Origin: Breviolum minutum Mf 1.05b.01
Taxonomy: Eukaryota > Sar > Dinophyceae > Suessiales > Symbiodiniaceae
Assembly (NCBI GenBank): GCA_000507305.1
Contig: DF239261.1
Span: 124,001-188,000 of the forward strand
Length of the DNA: 64,000 nt
Reading direction: 5' to 3'
The notes beneath the pieces were generated by a model. It had not been told where the DNA came from and made no database searches. It saw only the letters and a program-made list of their open reading frames with translations. Shown here in pieces: positions 33,810 through 43,013 of this stretch. Position numbers and translations under genes: made by a program. Positions within the stretch are counted from its first letter, which is position 1. Every line of letters starts with the position of its first letter.

Positions 33810-36317
33810 TTGTCCGAGATGGCAGCGCTGGAGTGCCTTAAGTGGCACAACTTCGCCCAGAGCAATGAAGATGCTGTTTCCACAGAAGGAAAAGCCGGTG
33901 TCCGCAGGTATGATGGAGAGATCACACGACTATCAGAGTACCAGTTTCGTGTCAGACTCAGAGAACTGAAGGAGAAATCACTGGAAGAAACAGAATTGAA
34001 GAAGCTAGGGCCGCTTGGCCTTCGACTTGTCGAAGGACTTCGAGGAGCAGCACTACAAGTGGCCAGGAGCATTCCAGTTGATGAACTGGCATCGACAGCG
34101 GGACCGGCGATCCTGCTCAAATCTCTTCAGGAGAGCATCCAACCACGTCGAAAGCAAGAAGCTCGTGAACTATACAATGCAGGAGCAATGGTTGGTGGCA
34201 TGTTGAGCAGGCAGCATGGCGAGTCAGTCTCAAACTATGTCTTGAGGAGGAAGACATGGTACAACATGATGACTGACCTTGACCCAGAGCTCAAACTCCC
34301 TCCCGTCATTTTGGCGGAACAGATCTTGCAGAACGCCAATCTATCTGCAGATCATCAATTGATGGTGAGGACGGCCATCTTGGGAGATATGAGCATAGAG
34401 AAGGTGACAGCTGAGCTGATTGCCCAGCACTCCAGGCTTCATGAGAATGAGAAGAGGAAAGGAAGCTTCAAGGGCTACTTTTGCAAGTCTGGTAGCAAAG
34501 GAGGAAGCAAAGACCGAAGACCTTGGAGATCCTACTATGTGGAAGAAGGTGAGGCCTGGGATGAGAGTTGGGACTCGGCTTCACAATCGTTAGGAGGATT
34601 TGAAGACTATGATGAAGCTTACTACGGAAGTGCTGAAGATCACCAGGATGTAGATGAAGACCCCATCCTTGAGGCCTATGCTGCTATGGTCGAACAAGGA
34701 CTAGATGAAGAAGATGGAGAAGCCGTGGAATGGGCAGCAGATGTGCTGCAGGCAGAATCGGAAGTTTACTTTGCTCGTCAAAGCGCCAAAGGTGGTGGAC
34801 ACAAGGGTTTTGGCTATCGTCGTGATTTTTCAGTTCATGGTGCATTGACTTTTGAGGAGAGAAAGTCACGGCTTCAGGAGATGAAACAGAAGACCACATG
34901 CCGCAAGTGCGGACAGAAGGGACATTGGGCGAATGACCCTCAATGCCCCAAGTCTGGAGGAAAGAAGTCAGGTGGAAAAGGGCATGGAGGATCATCGAGC
35001 ACTACTACGTCAACCAACTCCTTCGGTGGGAAGTCTCAAGGTGGAGGAAAGTCGTCAGGTAAGAAGCCAAGGACTGTCTACTTCACCATCAATGAGTACG
35101 AAGAAGGAAGACCTGAAGATGGAAGAAGGCAGGCCTACATGGTGACCGGCGATTTCACAGCTGTTCCACCGCCGACTTCACTTGGAGGATCAGGTGTCGC
35201 CATCCCTCCGGCCATCTATGCCATGACCAGTGATGAGGATATGGATCCAGATGAGGAGCTAGATCGGAGGATAGCAGAGGCAGTGGTCAGACAAAGAGGT
35301 GAAAGTCATCAACGACTACAAGAAGAAGGAGCCAAAGATGCGATGAGAACAGAAGGACCTGTTCCTGAAGCTACAGAGGCTGAGAGAAGGACAGAGGCCG
35401 AGAGAAGGACAGAGGATGAGAGAAGATCAGAAGCCTTGATGATCAATGAGGAGGCTGAGAAGATGAGAGAGGCGAGAAGGCAAAGAGATGCATATCTTGA
35501 TAGATATCTCGCATCGGTGGAGCCTAGCAATGATCCTGAGTACATGGATGCGTACCAGGAAAGATGGAGTGAGTTTGTGCCGGGGCATCCCCTCTTCACT
35601 GAAAGCGATGCTGCAAACATCACTCGATGGAGACAGAAGGCTTTGATGGGTTTACCTCGACTACCAGAAGGAGAAGCCCAAAGATCAACGCCAGGAGGAG
35701 CCGGATATCAACAGGCACCATCCGGATGTCGACATGAGAGGACGACTCGACATGGGTCTAACGCCTATGTCAAGATCTTGAGGTGCAAAGATTGCGGCTT
35801 GGAGTTGGAAAGAACCAAGTTGGACAAGAAGGAGAAGATGCAGACCACAGAGCCTTCCACCTGCCAGCACTTGTCTAAGGATAGAAGAGGCACTACCTCG
35901 ACCACATGGCAATGGAAGTGCAAGGATTGTGGCCATGTTGAGAAAGGACACAAGTCCGAGAACGACAAGAACAAGAAGGACTATGTTGGAGCTGAAGGAC
36001 GTCAGCAACTCAGCTCAGAAGCAGCGATGAAGGTGATCGCGTTGATGCAGACCACTTTGGAGATTCAGAAGGAGGTCGGCAACCACGTCTCTTTGAAGCA
36101 GTTGGATCTCATCTATGAGAAGTGTAAGGTCCATATTGCCCGAGAGGTAGGCGAGGCATCAGCTTCCTCGCTTCCCTCAACTTCGGCTGCTGCTTCATCG
36201 GTTGACTATGACAAGATGAGCCAGAATGTCAAGGACGAAGTGATGAAGCGAGATGAGGCTGTTCGGTTGCATGAGAAGCATCTTGACTCAGGTGTTCACA
36301 AAGGGAAGACCTACTAG
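33810..36317 (+). CDS. gag: Gag polyprotein of the copia element
   Basis: 835 codons from the first ATG after the primer site to TAG. The N-terminal third is the capsid-like helical region (SIPVDELASTAGPAILLKSL and onward). A zinc knuckle CRKCGQKGHWANDPQC lies at about residue 362; its spacing is C-x2-C-x4-H-x6-C, two residues longer than the usual CCHC box. A Gly/Ser/Lys-rich stretch follows, then an Arg/Glu repeat region (TEAERRTEAERRTEDERRSE, residues about 515-540). The C-terminal part has two similar Cys/His pairs, each ending CKDCG (about residues 655 and 705), that resemble small zinc ribbons. This is longer than a typical copia gag. Protease follows in the -1 frame with an overlap of about 30 nt, so pol is made either by frameshifting or after an indel. 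Confidence 0.9.
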   Translation: MSEMAALECLKWHNFAQSNEDAVSTEGKAGVRRYDGEITRLSEYQFRVRLRELKEKSLEETELKKLGPLGLRLVEGLRGAALQVARSIPVDELASTAGPAILLKSLQESIQPRRKQEARELYNAGAMVGGMLSRQHGESVSNYVLRRKTWYNMMTDLDPELKLPPVILAEQILQNANLSADHQLMVRTAILGDMSIEKVTAELIAQHSRLHENEKRKGSFKGYFCKSGSKGGSKDRRPWRSYYVEEGEAWDESWDSASQSLGGFEDYDEAYYGSAEDHQDVDEDPILEAYAAMVEQGLDEEDGEAVEWAADVLQAESEVYFARQSAKGGGHKGFGYRRDFSVHGALTFEERKSRLQEMKQKTTCRKCGQKGHWANDPQCPKSGGKKSGGKGHGGSSSTTTSTNSFGGKSQGGGKSSGKKPRTVYFTINEYEEGRPEDGRRQAYMVTGDFTAVPPPTSLGGSGVAIPPAIYAMTSDEDMDPDEELDRRIAEAVVRQRGESHQRLQEEGAKDAMRTEGPVPEATEAERRTEAERRTEDERRSEALMINEEAEKMREARRQRDAYLDRYLASVEPSNDPEYMDAYQERWSEFVPGHPLFTESDAANITRWRQKALMGLPRLPEGEAQRSTPGGAGYQQAPSGCRHERTTRHGSNAYVKILRCKDCGLELERTKLDKKEKMQTTEPSTCQHLSKDRRGTTSTTWQWKCKDCGHVEKGHKSENDKNKKDYVGAEGRQQLSSEAAMKVIALMQTTLEIQKEVGNHVSLKQLDLIYEKCKVHIAREVGEASASSLPSTSAAASSVDYDKMSQNVKDEVMKRDEAVRLHEKHLDSGVHKGKTY

Positions 36318-37597
36318 AGATCTATGAGAAGGAGGTGACATATTGCAAAGGGCTTCGAACAAAGCTCTACAGTGGAAGCATCAAGCAGCCTTCACTTCGG
36401 GAGTTTGCCCGATATGCTGAAGCAAGATCCTACATGAAGGACGAGAAGGTCGCCTATGTTCTTCTTGAGGATGAAGAAGAGGAGAACGAGGACGAGAAGT
36501 TGGATGACATGGCAAACTCTCATCCGATGGAACTGGTTGCGGTTCTTGATACCGGGTGTAACAACACTTGCCATGGTGATCGATGGATGGAGAAGTTCAA
36601 GACCTTTTGTGAAGTAGAACCCGCCTTAGAGGAGTCTGAGGGCAGGTTCAAAGGAGGTGGTGGCCGTGTTGAAGTCGCAGGTAAGAGGAATTTGAAGATC
36701 AAGATGAGGAGCTTGGACAAGGAGTACCTCCCAGGAAGCATCACATCGGTGGAACTTTCCGATTCGGATGCTCCACTTCTGCTGAGCACAAGAGCTCAGA
36801 AGGCATTGGGCTTGGTGTTGGACATGGCAGAGCACACAGCTTACAGCAAGACCTTGGACAAGGAACTTGAACTGGTGAACCACAATGGATTGCCTGGACT
36901 TCGTCTCTTTCCCACTTCGAAGTCCCATGCTGGGATTGCTATGAACTTGATGTATGAGTCAGCTCATACAGAGGCTGAAGAGGCAGAGGACGAAGGTCAA
37001 GAGAGAGAGGAGATTTTTGATGAGGACGCAGAAGAAAGACATGTTCCGATAGAAGAGTGCAATGTGAAGACCATGAGCAAAGGGAAGAAGAAACAGATTG
37101 AGGAGGATCTAGATGAGCTTAGCAAAGAGGATTGTGCTATGTGGAGCACACTGACCAACAAAGTGCTGAAGCCAAGGAGAATGTTGCCAAGAGGATGCCG
37201 CAGTTTCGTCATGGAGATCTTCGCTGGTGCGGCAACCCTTAGCTACATGGCAGTTTGCATGGGCTACACCATTTCAGCACCGGTTGACATCGAGATTCAA
37301 CCACAACATGACCTTCTCAACAGAGCCAATCGAGAGAGACTTGGTAAGATCATCGAGGAGGAAGATCCTTATCTTCTAGCATTCGCACCTGTGTGCGGAC
37401 CATGGTCACAGTGGCAAGGACTCAACATGAGCAAAGATGAGGATACGAGAGCCAAGATCATGTCTCAACGTTCGCAGTGGTATCCGGTGATCAAATGGAT
37501 ATCAGGCATCGTCAAAGATCGACTGAAGAAGGGCAGAGAAGTCCTACTCGATGCTGGAAGGAGACTACTGCAATCAGATGACAGGAGAGCCACTTGA
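36287..37597 (+). pseudogene. pol: Pol part 1: aspartic protease and start of methyltransferase-like domain
   Basis: Open in the -1 frame relative to gag from 36287 (after a TGA) to a stop at 37597. The protease active site is VAVLDTGCNNTCHG at about 36536-36577. After an acidic spacer (EAEEAEDEGQEREEIFDEDA) a second domain begins with MEIFAGAATLS (about 37210) and APVCGPWS (about 37387). The frame is then lost because 47 nt present in the second copy (38665-38711) are missing here at 37549/37550, giving a nonsense C-terminus (DAGRRLLQSDDRRAT). It is therefore a broken version of the polyprotein. Confidence 0.85.
37195..37549 (+). pseudogene. C5-methyltransferase-like domain, copy 1 (truncated)
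   Basis: Motif I-like FAGAATLS, acidic DIE after the next strand, and motif IV-like APVCGPWS with the putative catalytic Cys. The downstream motif VI-like block is deleted in this copy, so the domain is incomplete. Confidence 0.6.
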
Positions 37598-38042
37598 AGC
37601 CGTCAAGTGCGATCAGTGTATGTTTGGGCTGGTTGAGGAGACCACAGGCATACCACATCAGAAGTCAACTGGTATGATGCTTTCCTGTGCTGAGATGAAG
37701 AAGGAGCTTGCAGTGGTCTGTGATGGATCCCACGAGCACTTTCGATTGGAAGGTGGCAAGCACACGAAGCTTGCACAGCAATGGCCTGAAGAACTTTGTG
37801 AGGCGATACTGCGGGGTGCCGGTACAGGAATGAGGAACCAAGTACTGTATCAGGCTTTCCCTGCAGAAAGAGAGGAAGAAGAGAGGAGCTTGGAAGGCAC
37901 CATAGATGCAATAAGAGATGAGCAGGATGGCAGTGAGAAGGCTGCATGCAATGATGGGACATTGCTCTACGGCATCTTTAGAGAGGATGCTCAAAGCTTC
38001 GTTGGTTGGAAAGGATGTTGTCGACGCCGTGAAACACTTTAG
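37551..38042 (+). pseudogene. Pol remnant: linker and integrase zinc region, copy 1
   Basis: Continues the polyprotein in another frame: KCDQCMFGLVEETTG, CDGSHEHFRLEGGKH and PEELCEAILRGAG, then frame loss at the ~161 nt deletion. The integrase HHCC piece (MGHCSTASLERMLKASLVGK, CQTCEEM) follows in the frame open from 37918. No stop affects codon 37576 here (CAG), where copy 2 has TAG. Confidence 0.75.
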
Positions 38043-38127
38043 ATGTCAAACATGTGAGGAGATGAGGAAAGACGATGCCCCGAGGTCAGTCAAACCTACT
38101 CGGGCACCCTTTGAGCAGAAGTTCAGC

Positions 38128-38128
38128 N
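38128..38128. other. Single N: contig or copy junction
   Basis: An ambiguous base exactly where copy 1 of the duplicated segment ends and copy 2 begins. It most likely marks a scaffold join between two different element copies or alleles. Confidence 0.8.
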
Positions 38129-39450
38129 TTTTTGATGAGGACGCAGAAGAAAGACATGTTCCGATAGAAGAGTGCAATGTGAAGACCATGAGCAGAGGGA
38201 AGAAGAAGCAGATTGAGGAGGATCTAGATGAGCTTAGCAAAGAGGATTGTGCTATGTGGAGCACACTGACCAACAAAGTGCTGAAGCCAAGGAGAATGTT
38301 GCCAAGAGGATGCCGCAGTTTCGTCATGGAGATCTTCGCTGGTGCGGCAACCCTTAGCTACATGGCAGTTTGCATGGGCTACACCATTTCAGCACCGGTT
38401 GACATCGAGATCCAACCACAACATGACCTTCTCAACAGAGCCAATCGAGATAGACTTGGTAAGATCATCGAGGAGGAAGATCCTTATCTTCTAGCATTCG
38501 CACCTGTGTGCGGACCATGGTCACAGTGGCAAGGACTCAACATGAGCAAAGATGAGGATACGAGAGCCAAGATCATGTCTCAACGTTCGCAGTGGTATCC
38601 GGTGACCAAATGGATATCAAGCATCGTCAAAGATCGACTGAAGAAGGGCAGAGAAGTCCTACTCGAGAATCCGTGGGGCTCTATGTTGTGGAAGCTTCGA
38701 TGCATTGAGGAGATGCTGGAAGGAGACTACTGCAATTAGATGACAGGAGAGCCACTTGAAGCCGTCAAGTGCGATCAGTGTATGTTTGGGCTGGTTGAGG
38801 AGACCACAGGCATACCACATCAGAAGTCAACTGGTATGATGCTTTCCTGTGCTGAGATGAAGAAGGAGCTTGCAGTGGTCTGTGATGGATCCCACGAGCA
38901 CTTTCGATTGGAAGGTGGCAAGCACACGAAGCTTGCACAGCAATGGCCTGAAGAACTTTGTGAGGCGATACTGCGGGGTGCCGGTACAGGAATGAGGAAC
39001 CAAGTACTGTATCAGGCTTTCCCTGCAGAAAGAGAGGAAGAAGAGAGGAGCTTAGAAGGCACCATAGATGCAATAAGAGATGAGCAAGATGTTGCAGAAC
39101 AACCAATGAAGAGGAGGCGAGTCGATCAGCTGGAAGTTGTTCGTGAAGAAGACATGGAAGAGAACATGACAGCTGAGGAAGAGCAGATCTTGCATGAGAA
39201 AGAACAAGACCGAAGGAGGAAGTGGCTTCGTCTTCCTAAGGAGAAGAGGATGGCAGTGAGAAGGCTGCATGCAATGATGGGACATTGCTCTACGGCATCT
39301 TTAGACAGGATGCTCAAAGCTTCGTTGGTTGGAAAGGATGTTGTTGACGCCGTGAAACACTTTAGATGTCAAACATGTGAGGAGATGAGGAAAGATGATG
39401 CCCCGAGGTCAGTCAAACCTACTCGGGCACCCTTTGAGCAGAAGTTCAAC
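38129..39450 (+). repeat. Duplicated pol segment, copy 2 (full-length form)
   Basis: Repeats 37014-38127 with an extra 208 nt in two blocks. It carries a C-to-T change giving TAG at about 38737-38739, where copy 1 has CAG. It leads without a break into the integrase core. Confidence 0.9.
38310..38737 (+). pseudogene. C5-methyltransferase-like domain, copy 2
   Basis: Between protease and integrase. The order of blocks is: MEIFAGAATLSYMAVCMGY (motif I-like, SAM-binding loop), VDIEIQPQHDLL (acidic end of the second strand), PYLLAFAPVCGPWSQWQGLN (motif IV-like; the usual Pro-Pro-Cys reads Pro-Val-Cys), and LLENPWGSMLW (motif VI-like, with the conserved Glu). The later CDQCMFGL and KKEL...CDGSHEH blocks continue after the TAG. 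In C5-cytosine methyltransferases the Cys attacks cytosine C6 and the Glu protonates N3. Whether this domain is active is unknown. The TAG at the end of this segment separates it from the rest of pol in this copy. Confidence 0.6.
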
Positions 39451-40434
39451 TATGAGGTTTCGATGGACGTGTTTGAAGTTCACGACTCACAGGGACAACG
39501 GCACAGCATCCTGAGCTTGGTGGATCTTGCAACCCACTTTCAAGCTGCCTTTAGAGTTGCTGCAGGAGGAACGCCATCGTCCAAGGCGTGTGCTGAAGCT
39601 GTCAACAATGGATGGCTGTCATGGGCTGGTGCTCCAAAGTACATTGTTTGTGATCAAGGTGTCCACAACAAAGGGAAGATGTCAGCTATGTTGGTGTCCC
39701 AAGGAACACAGATAAGACAGACTGGAGCACGTGCACCACATCAGCTTGGAGTTGGCGAAAGACATGGAGGATTGCTCAAGGAGGTCATGAAGAAAGCAAT
39801 CCATGATCGTCAACTACATGGTGCGGACACTATCGCTGTTCTTTGCTCTGAAGCATGCAGAACAAAGAACACGCTGGTGAACAACGGTGGATATTCACCG
39901 TCCCAATGGGTCCTTGGATTCACTCCACAAGACGCAACCAGTCTGGCCAGCAATGACTATGAGGAGTTCCTTGGAGTTCACCAGGGAATTGTCGATGCCG
40001 AAGAGCAGTTGGTGGATGGACAAGAAGGTGGAGAACAAGACAAGTTCATGATGCAGCTTCTGATCCGACAGTGTGCCAAGGAGTCTTTCATCAAGGTAGA
40101 CACGTCTCAGCGCCTGAGAAAAGCTATGTTGAGAAAGGCGGTCCCACTTCGGGGGCCATATAGACCAGGAGACTTGGTTTGCTTCAGCAAGAAAGGAAAA
40201 TGGTATGGACCGGCAAGAGTGGTTTCCAATGAGGGCACTTCCTCACTGTGGTTGGTGCATGGTGGAATCATGGTGCTCATTGCGGAGACTTCATGCCGTC
40301 CAGCTTCTACAGGAGAGATCATGAAGAAGCAGTCCCTGGAGCTGAGGCCGAGCAGAGGAAGGAAGAGGCAGATCATCTCAGAGCAAGAAGGAGAGGATGT
40401 TTACGTCCTTTTGCAGATGATCTGGACGAGATGA
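38740..40434 (+). CDS. pol: Pol part 2: integrase
   Basis: 564 codons open after the TAG. First comes the tail of the methyltransferase-like region, then a charged spacer (EDMEENMTAEEEQILHEKEQ). The zinc-binding HHCC domain is RRLHAMMGHCSTASL...FRCQTCEEM. The catalytic core has Asp in YEVSMDVFEVHD (about residue 242), Asp in IVCDQGVHNKG (about 305) and Glu in GVGERHGGLLKEV (about 340), a D-x62-D-x34-E spacing typical of copia integrases. The C-terminal part has a chromodomain-free SH3-like stretch (GPYRPGDLVCFSKKGKWYGP). The frame ends at 40434 where reverse transcriptase continues in a different frame, so a one-base indel near 40.40 kb is likely. Since the first Met is only the first codon after a TAG, this is a fragment of the polyprotein. 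Confidence 0.85.
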   Translation: MTGEPLEAVKCDQCMFGLVEETTGIPHQKSTGMMLSCAEMKKELAVVCDGSHEHFRLEGGKHTKLAQQWPEELCEAILRGAGTGMRNQVLYQAFPAEREEEERSLEGTIDAIRDEQDVAEQPMKRRRVDQLEVVREEDMEENMTAEEEQILHEKEQDRRRKWLRLPKEKRMAVRRLHAMMGHCSTASLDRMLKASLVGKDVVDAVKHFRCQTCEEMRKDDAPRSVKPTRAPFEQKFNYEVSMDVFEVHDSQGQRHSILSLVDLATHFQAAFRVAAGGTPSSKACAEAVNNGWLSWAGAPKYIVCDQGVHNKGKMSAMLVSQGTQIRQTGARAPHQLGVGERHGGLLKEVMKKAIHDRQLHGADTIAVLCSEACRTKNTLVNNGGYSPSQWVLGFTPQDATSLASNDYEEFLGVHQGIVDAEEQLVDGQEGGEQDKFMMQLLIRQCAKESFIKVDTSQRLRKAMLRKAVPLRGPYRPGDLVCFSKKGKWYGPARVVSNEGTSSLWLVHGGIMVLIAETSCRPASTGEIMKKQSLELRPSRGRKRQIISEQEGEDVYVLLQMIWTR

Positions 40435-42806
40435 GGACTTCAAGAAGGAGGACTGACGGCCAAGTGCCGTTTGTAGACATCCAGTCTGCTGAACCACCTG
40501 AGCAGATTGGGATTGGAGGCTCCGGATCAGGAGTGGCTGCTAGCCCTGATTCGTTGATGGAAGAACTATTTGCACCAGATGGAGAAGGAGATCAACGTCA
40601 AGCGCAACAACCTCGAGAGGAGATTCCGGCTACTACTCCACCGGAACAGGTGAATATGGAGAATGACTATTCACCGACATCTTCTGCAGATAGTCCACCG
40701 AGTGGCCAACCGGAAAGAGAGGTCAGCCCGGAGGTTGAGTTCGATGAGGGTCGAGAACAACCTGAAGAGGCCTCCGGATCGTCAAGCCAAGATGCACCCA
40801 ATCAGGATTCAAGGAATGAGATTGAACGACCACCAGGATTGCAAACAGCTATCCTGAATCCTGATAGGCTTGACGGTTTTGTGATGAGAAGATCCCCAGA
40901 GGATCAGCCACAACTTGAGGAGGTTGAGGCTGAGAGAGAAGGAGGAGCAGAAGAAGAGGATGAGCGAGACATGGCTCTGACCGCCAAGTCGGTGAGTTGG
41001 AGCTGGGCATTCATGGTCAGCAGACAATCGAAGAAGGTGAAGAAGAACTTGAGGACGAAGAAGGCAGGAGCTGGCAAAGAGCTGGTGTATGAGAAGGAGA
41101 CTGAAGAGAGGAAGAAGAAGCTAGATGAGACAAGGTTGAAAGAATGGAACAATTGGAAGAAGTACACCAACGGAAGATGGGTCACAGAGGATGAGCTGAG
41201 GAAGATGAAGAAGAACAACCCGTCTTTGAGAGTGGTACCCACAAGATGGGTCGATGTGAACAAAAGTGAAGAAGGACAGGAGGAGCAGCTGAAGTCGAGG
41301 CTTGTTGTCAGAGGAGACCTTGAGGATAGCAGCCAGATGAGGACAGACAGTCCTACTTGCTCATTGACGATGATGTCAATGACACTCATCCTGGCCTCTT
41401 GTCGGGACAGTGACCTGTGGGCAGGAGATATCAGTGCCGCGTTCCTGCAGGGTTCAACTTTGGACAGGACACTCATCCTGTCAATGCCAAGAGGAGGAAT
41501 ACCTGGAGAGATTCCAGGAAGATACTATGTTGTATCAACCACGGTGTACGGCACCAAGGATGCACCGAGAGGATGGTACAAGAATCTTCATGGCACTTTG
41601 ATTTCAGAAGGATTTCGACAAGTACCACATGAGGCAGCCGCCTATGTTCTCAATGATGGAACTGGAGCCATTGCCGGAATGGTAGTGGTACATGTAGATG
41701 ACCTACTCTGGACTGGAGGAGCTTTTGTAGAAGAGAAGATGAAGAAGGTCTGCGACATCTACAAGTTCGGCAAGATCATGAAGAATGACTTCAAGTACTG
41801 CGGAAGAGAGATTAAGAAGGACAGCTCAGGAGTTCATGTGACATGCCCGTCACTTATCGATCGGGTGAAACCGATCGACCTGAGCACAGAGCAGAGGAAG
41901 AACAAAGATGGCAAGGTGACCGAAGAAGTCAAAGGGCAACTGAGGAGCGTGATTGGTAGCTTGGCATGGCTTGCAAGAGTTTGTCGGCCGGATATGTCAT
42001 ACGGAGTTTCTAGACTGCAATCTGCAGTCAGTGATGCCAAGTACTCTGACGTTATCTTTGCCAACAGCTTGGTCAATGTGGCGAGAAACAGCAAGGATGA
42101 GGGAATCACTTATCCCCTGAAGTCTTTTCGCTTTGAGGATGCCAAGATCATTGCCATTCAGGACGCTTCCCACGCCAATGACTTTGACATGAGTGGCAGT
42201 GGAAAGAAATTGGGCTTCCGCAGTCAGAGCGGAAGAATCCTGTGTCTGGCAGGGCCAGACTTCTCCGAGGACCACTATGGTCCTATGCTTCTGGTGGAAT
42301 GGCATTCGACGGTGATCAAAAGAGTGTGTCGGTCGACACTTCAAGCCGAAACACTTAGCCTTCTTCTTGGAAGCGAAGAAGGAGATCACTTGCGAAACGT
42401 ATGCCATGGACTTCGATGTGATCAACAAAAGATGAAGCAAGGAGAATGGATCGTGGAAGCCATGGACAGTATGGAAGTTATCTGGTACACAGATTGCAAG
42501 AGCCTGGCTGACCACATCAAACAAGCAGGTCTTCAAGTGGTATCAGACAAGAGACTTGCCATAGACCTATCGGGTCTAAGGCAGATGGCTTGGAGGCAGA
42601 AAGGGGAGCTCTATGGCGACACTTTGTTGACCGACAGAGTTCCCGAAAATGGAAGCACGAAGATCGTCTGGACCACAACTGACCGGATGCCAGCGGATTG
42701 TCTCACCAAAGCTATGAAACCCGGGATCATGGTAGAAGTGATGCATGGCCAACCAATAAGCTTAGCTCCAACAAAATATAATGGGTGTGAAAATGAGGAA
42801 CATTGA
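40405..42806 (+). CDS. pol: Pol part 3: reverse transcriptase and RNase H
   Basis: The open frame extends from 40248, but meaningful reading starts about 40405 (FADDLDEMRTSRRRTDGQVP) where it takes over from the integrase frame. An acidic, Pro-rich linker runs to about 41000. Reverse transcriptase: WVDVNKSEEGQEEQLKSRLV, LWAGDISAAFLQGSTLDRTL (first catalytic Asp), and VVHVDDLLWTGG (the YVDD-type box, here HVDD). RNase H: IAIQDASHAND, LQAETLSLLLGSEEGDHL, WYTDCKSLADHI and TDRMPADCLTKAM supply the Asp-Glu-Asp-Asp set. The frame ends inside the 3' LTR. All active-site positions appear intact, so this part is not degraded. Confidence 0.9.
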
Positions 42807-42952
42807 TGGCATGGAGTCTAAACATATCGGTTGGCATGTGTCAGCATGTGAGACTGGCCACAACATGTGGCTCAAGCATTCATTGCGTCACGTGCATAAA
42901 AGGAGCTGTGCATTCATCACAACCTTGTTGCATCACGGCTACTAATTCCACA
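42786..42952 (+). repeat. 3' LTR
   Basis: 167 bp, identical to 33567-33733 except T at 42907. It is preceded by a weak polypurine tract (CAAAATATAATGGG). Confidence 0.95.
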
Positions 42953-43013
42953 GAAGCCACTTTTCCAACCATCCATTTTCAGGTGAAAACTGTTAGTTTC
43001 AGGGGGGGTAACT
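42953..43013. repeat. Family E element, right half, cut by the retrotransposon
   Basis: CTTTTCCAACCATCCATTTT and CAGGTGAAAACTGTTAGTTT then CAGGGGGGGTA match the right half of the E element at 12867-12971. No left half is found at the other flank. Confidence 0.65.

Larger units (their letters stand above)
37014..38127 (+). repeat. Duplicated pol segment, copy 1 (deleted form)
   Basis: Starts TTTTTGATGAGGACGCAGAA and ends GAGCAGAAGTTCAGC just before the N at 38128. It is nearly identical to 38129-39450 but lacks 47 nt (at 37549/37550) and about 161 nt (near 37925, at GAGCA|GGATGG). Neither deletion is a multiple of three. It differs from copy 2 also by scattered point changes. Confidence 0.9.
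33567..42952 (+). mobile_element. Ty1/copia-type LTR retrotransposon, recent but disrupted
   Basis: A 9.4 kb element with two 167 bp LTRs, a tRNA primer site, gag and pol in the copia order protease - (extra domain) - integrase - reverse transcriptase - RNase H. The LTRs differ at one base, which implies recent insertion or gene conversion. Pol is interrupted by a duplicated segment across an N at 38128, an in-frame TAG at about 38737 and a frame change near 40.40 kb, so this copy as assembled is probably not autonomous. The flanks show no target duplication (AATAT before, GAAGC after) and belong to different foldback families. Between protease and integrase lies a C5-methyltransferase-like domain. 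Confidence 0.95.

Noticed and set aside
33698..34120. Minus-strand frames opposite gag and pol
   Set aside because: Shadows of the retrotransposon coding frames; Ser/Leu-rich with no motif.
37549..38711. The 47 and 161 nt blocks missing from copy 1 as spliced introns
   Set aside because: The blocks encode conserved parts of the polyprotein and lack GT-AG ends; deletion with short matching ends explains them better.
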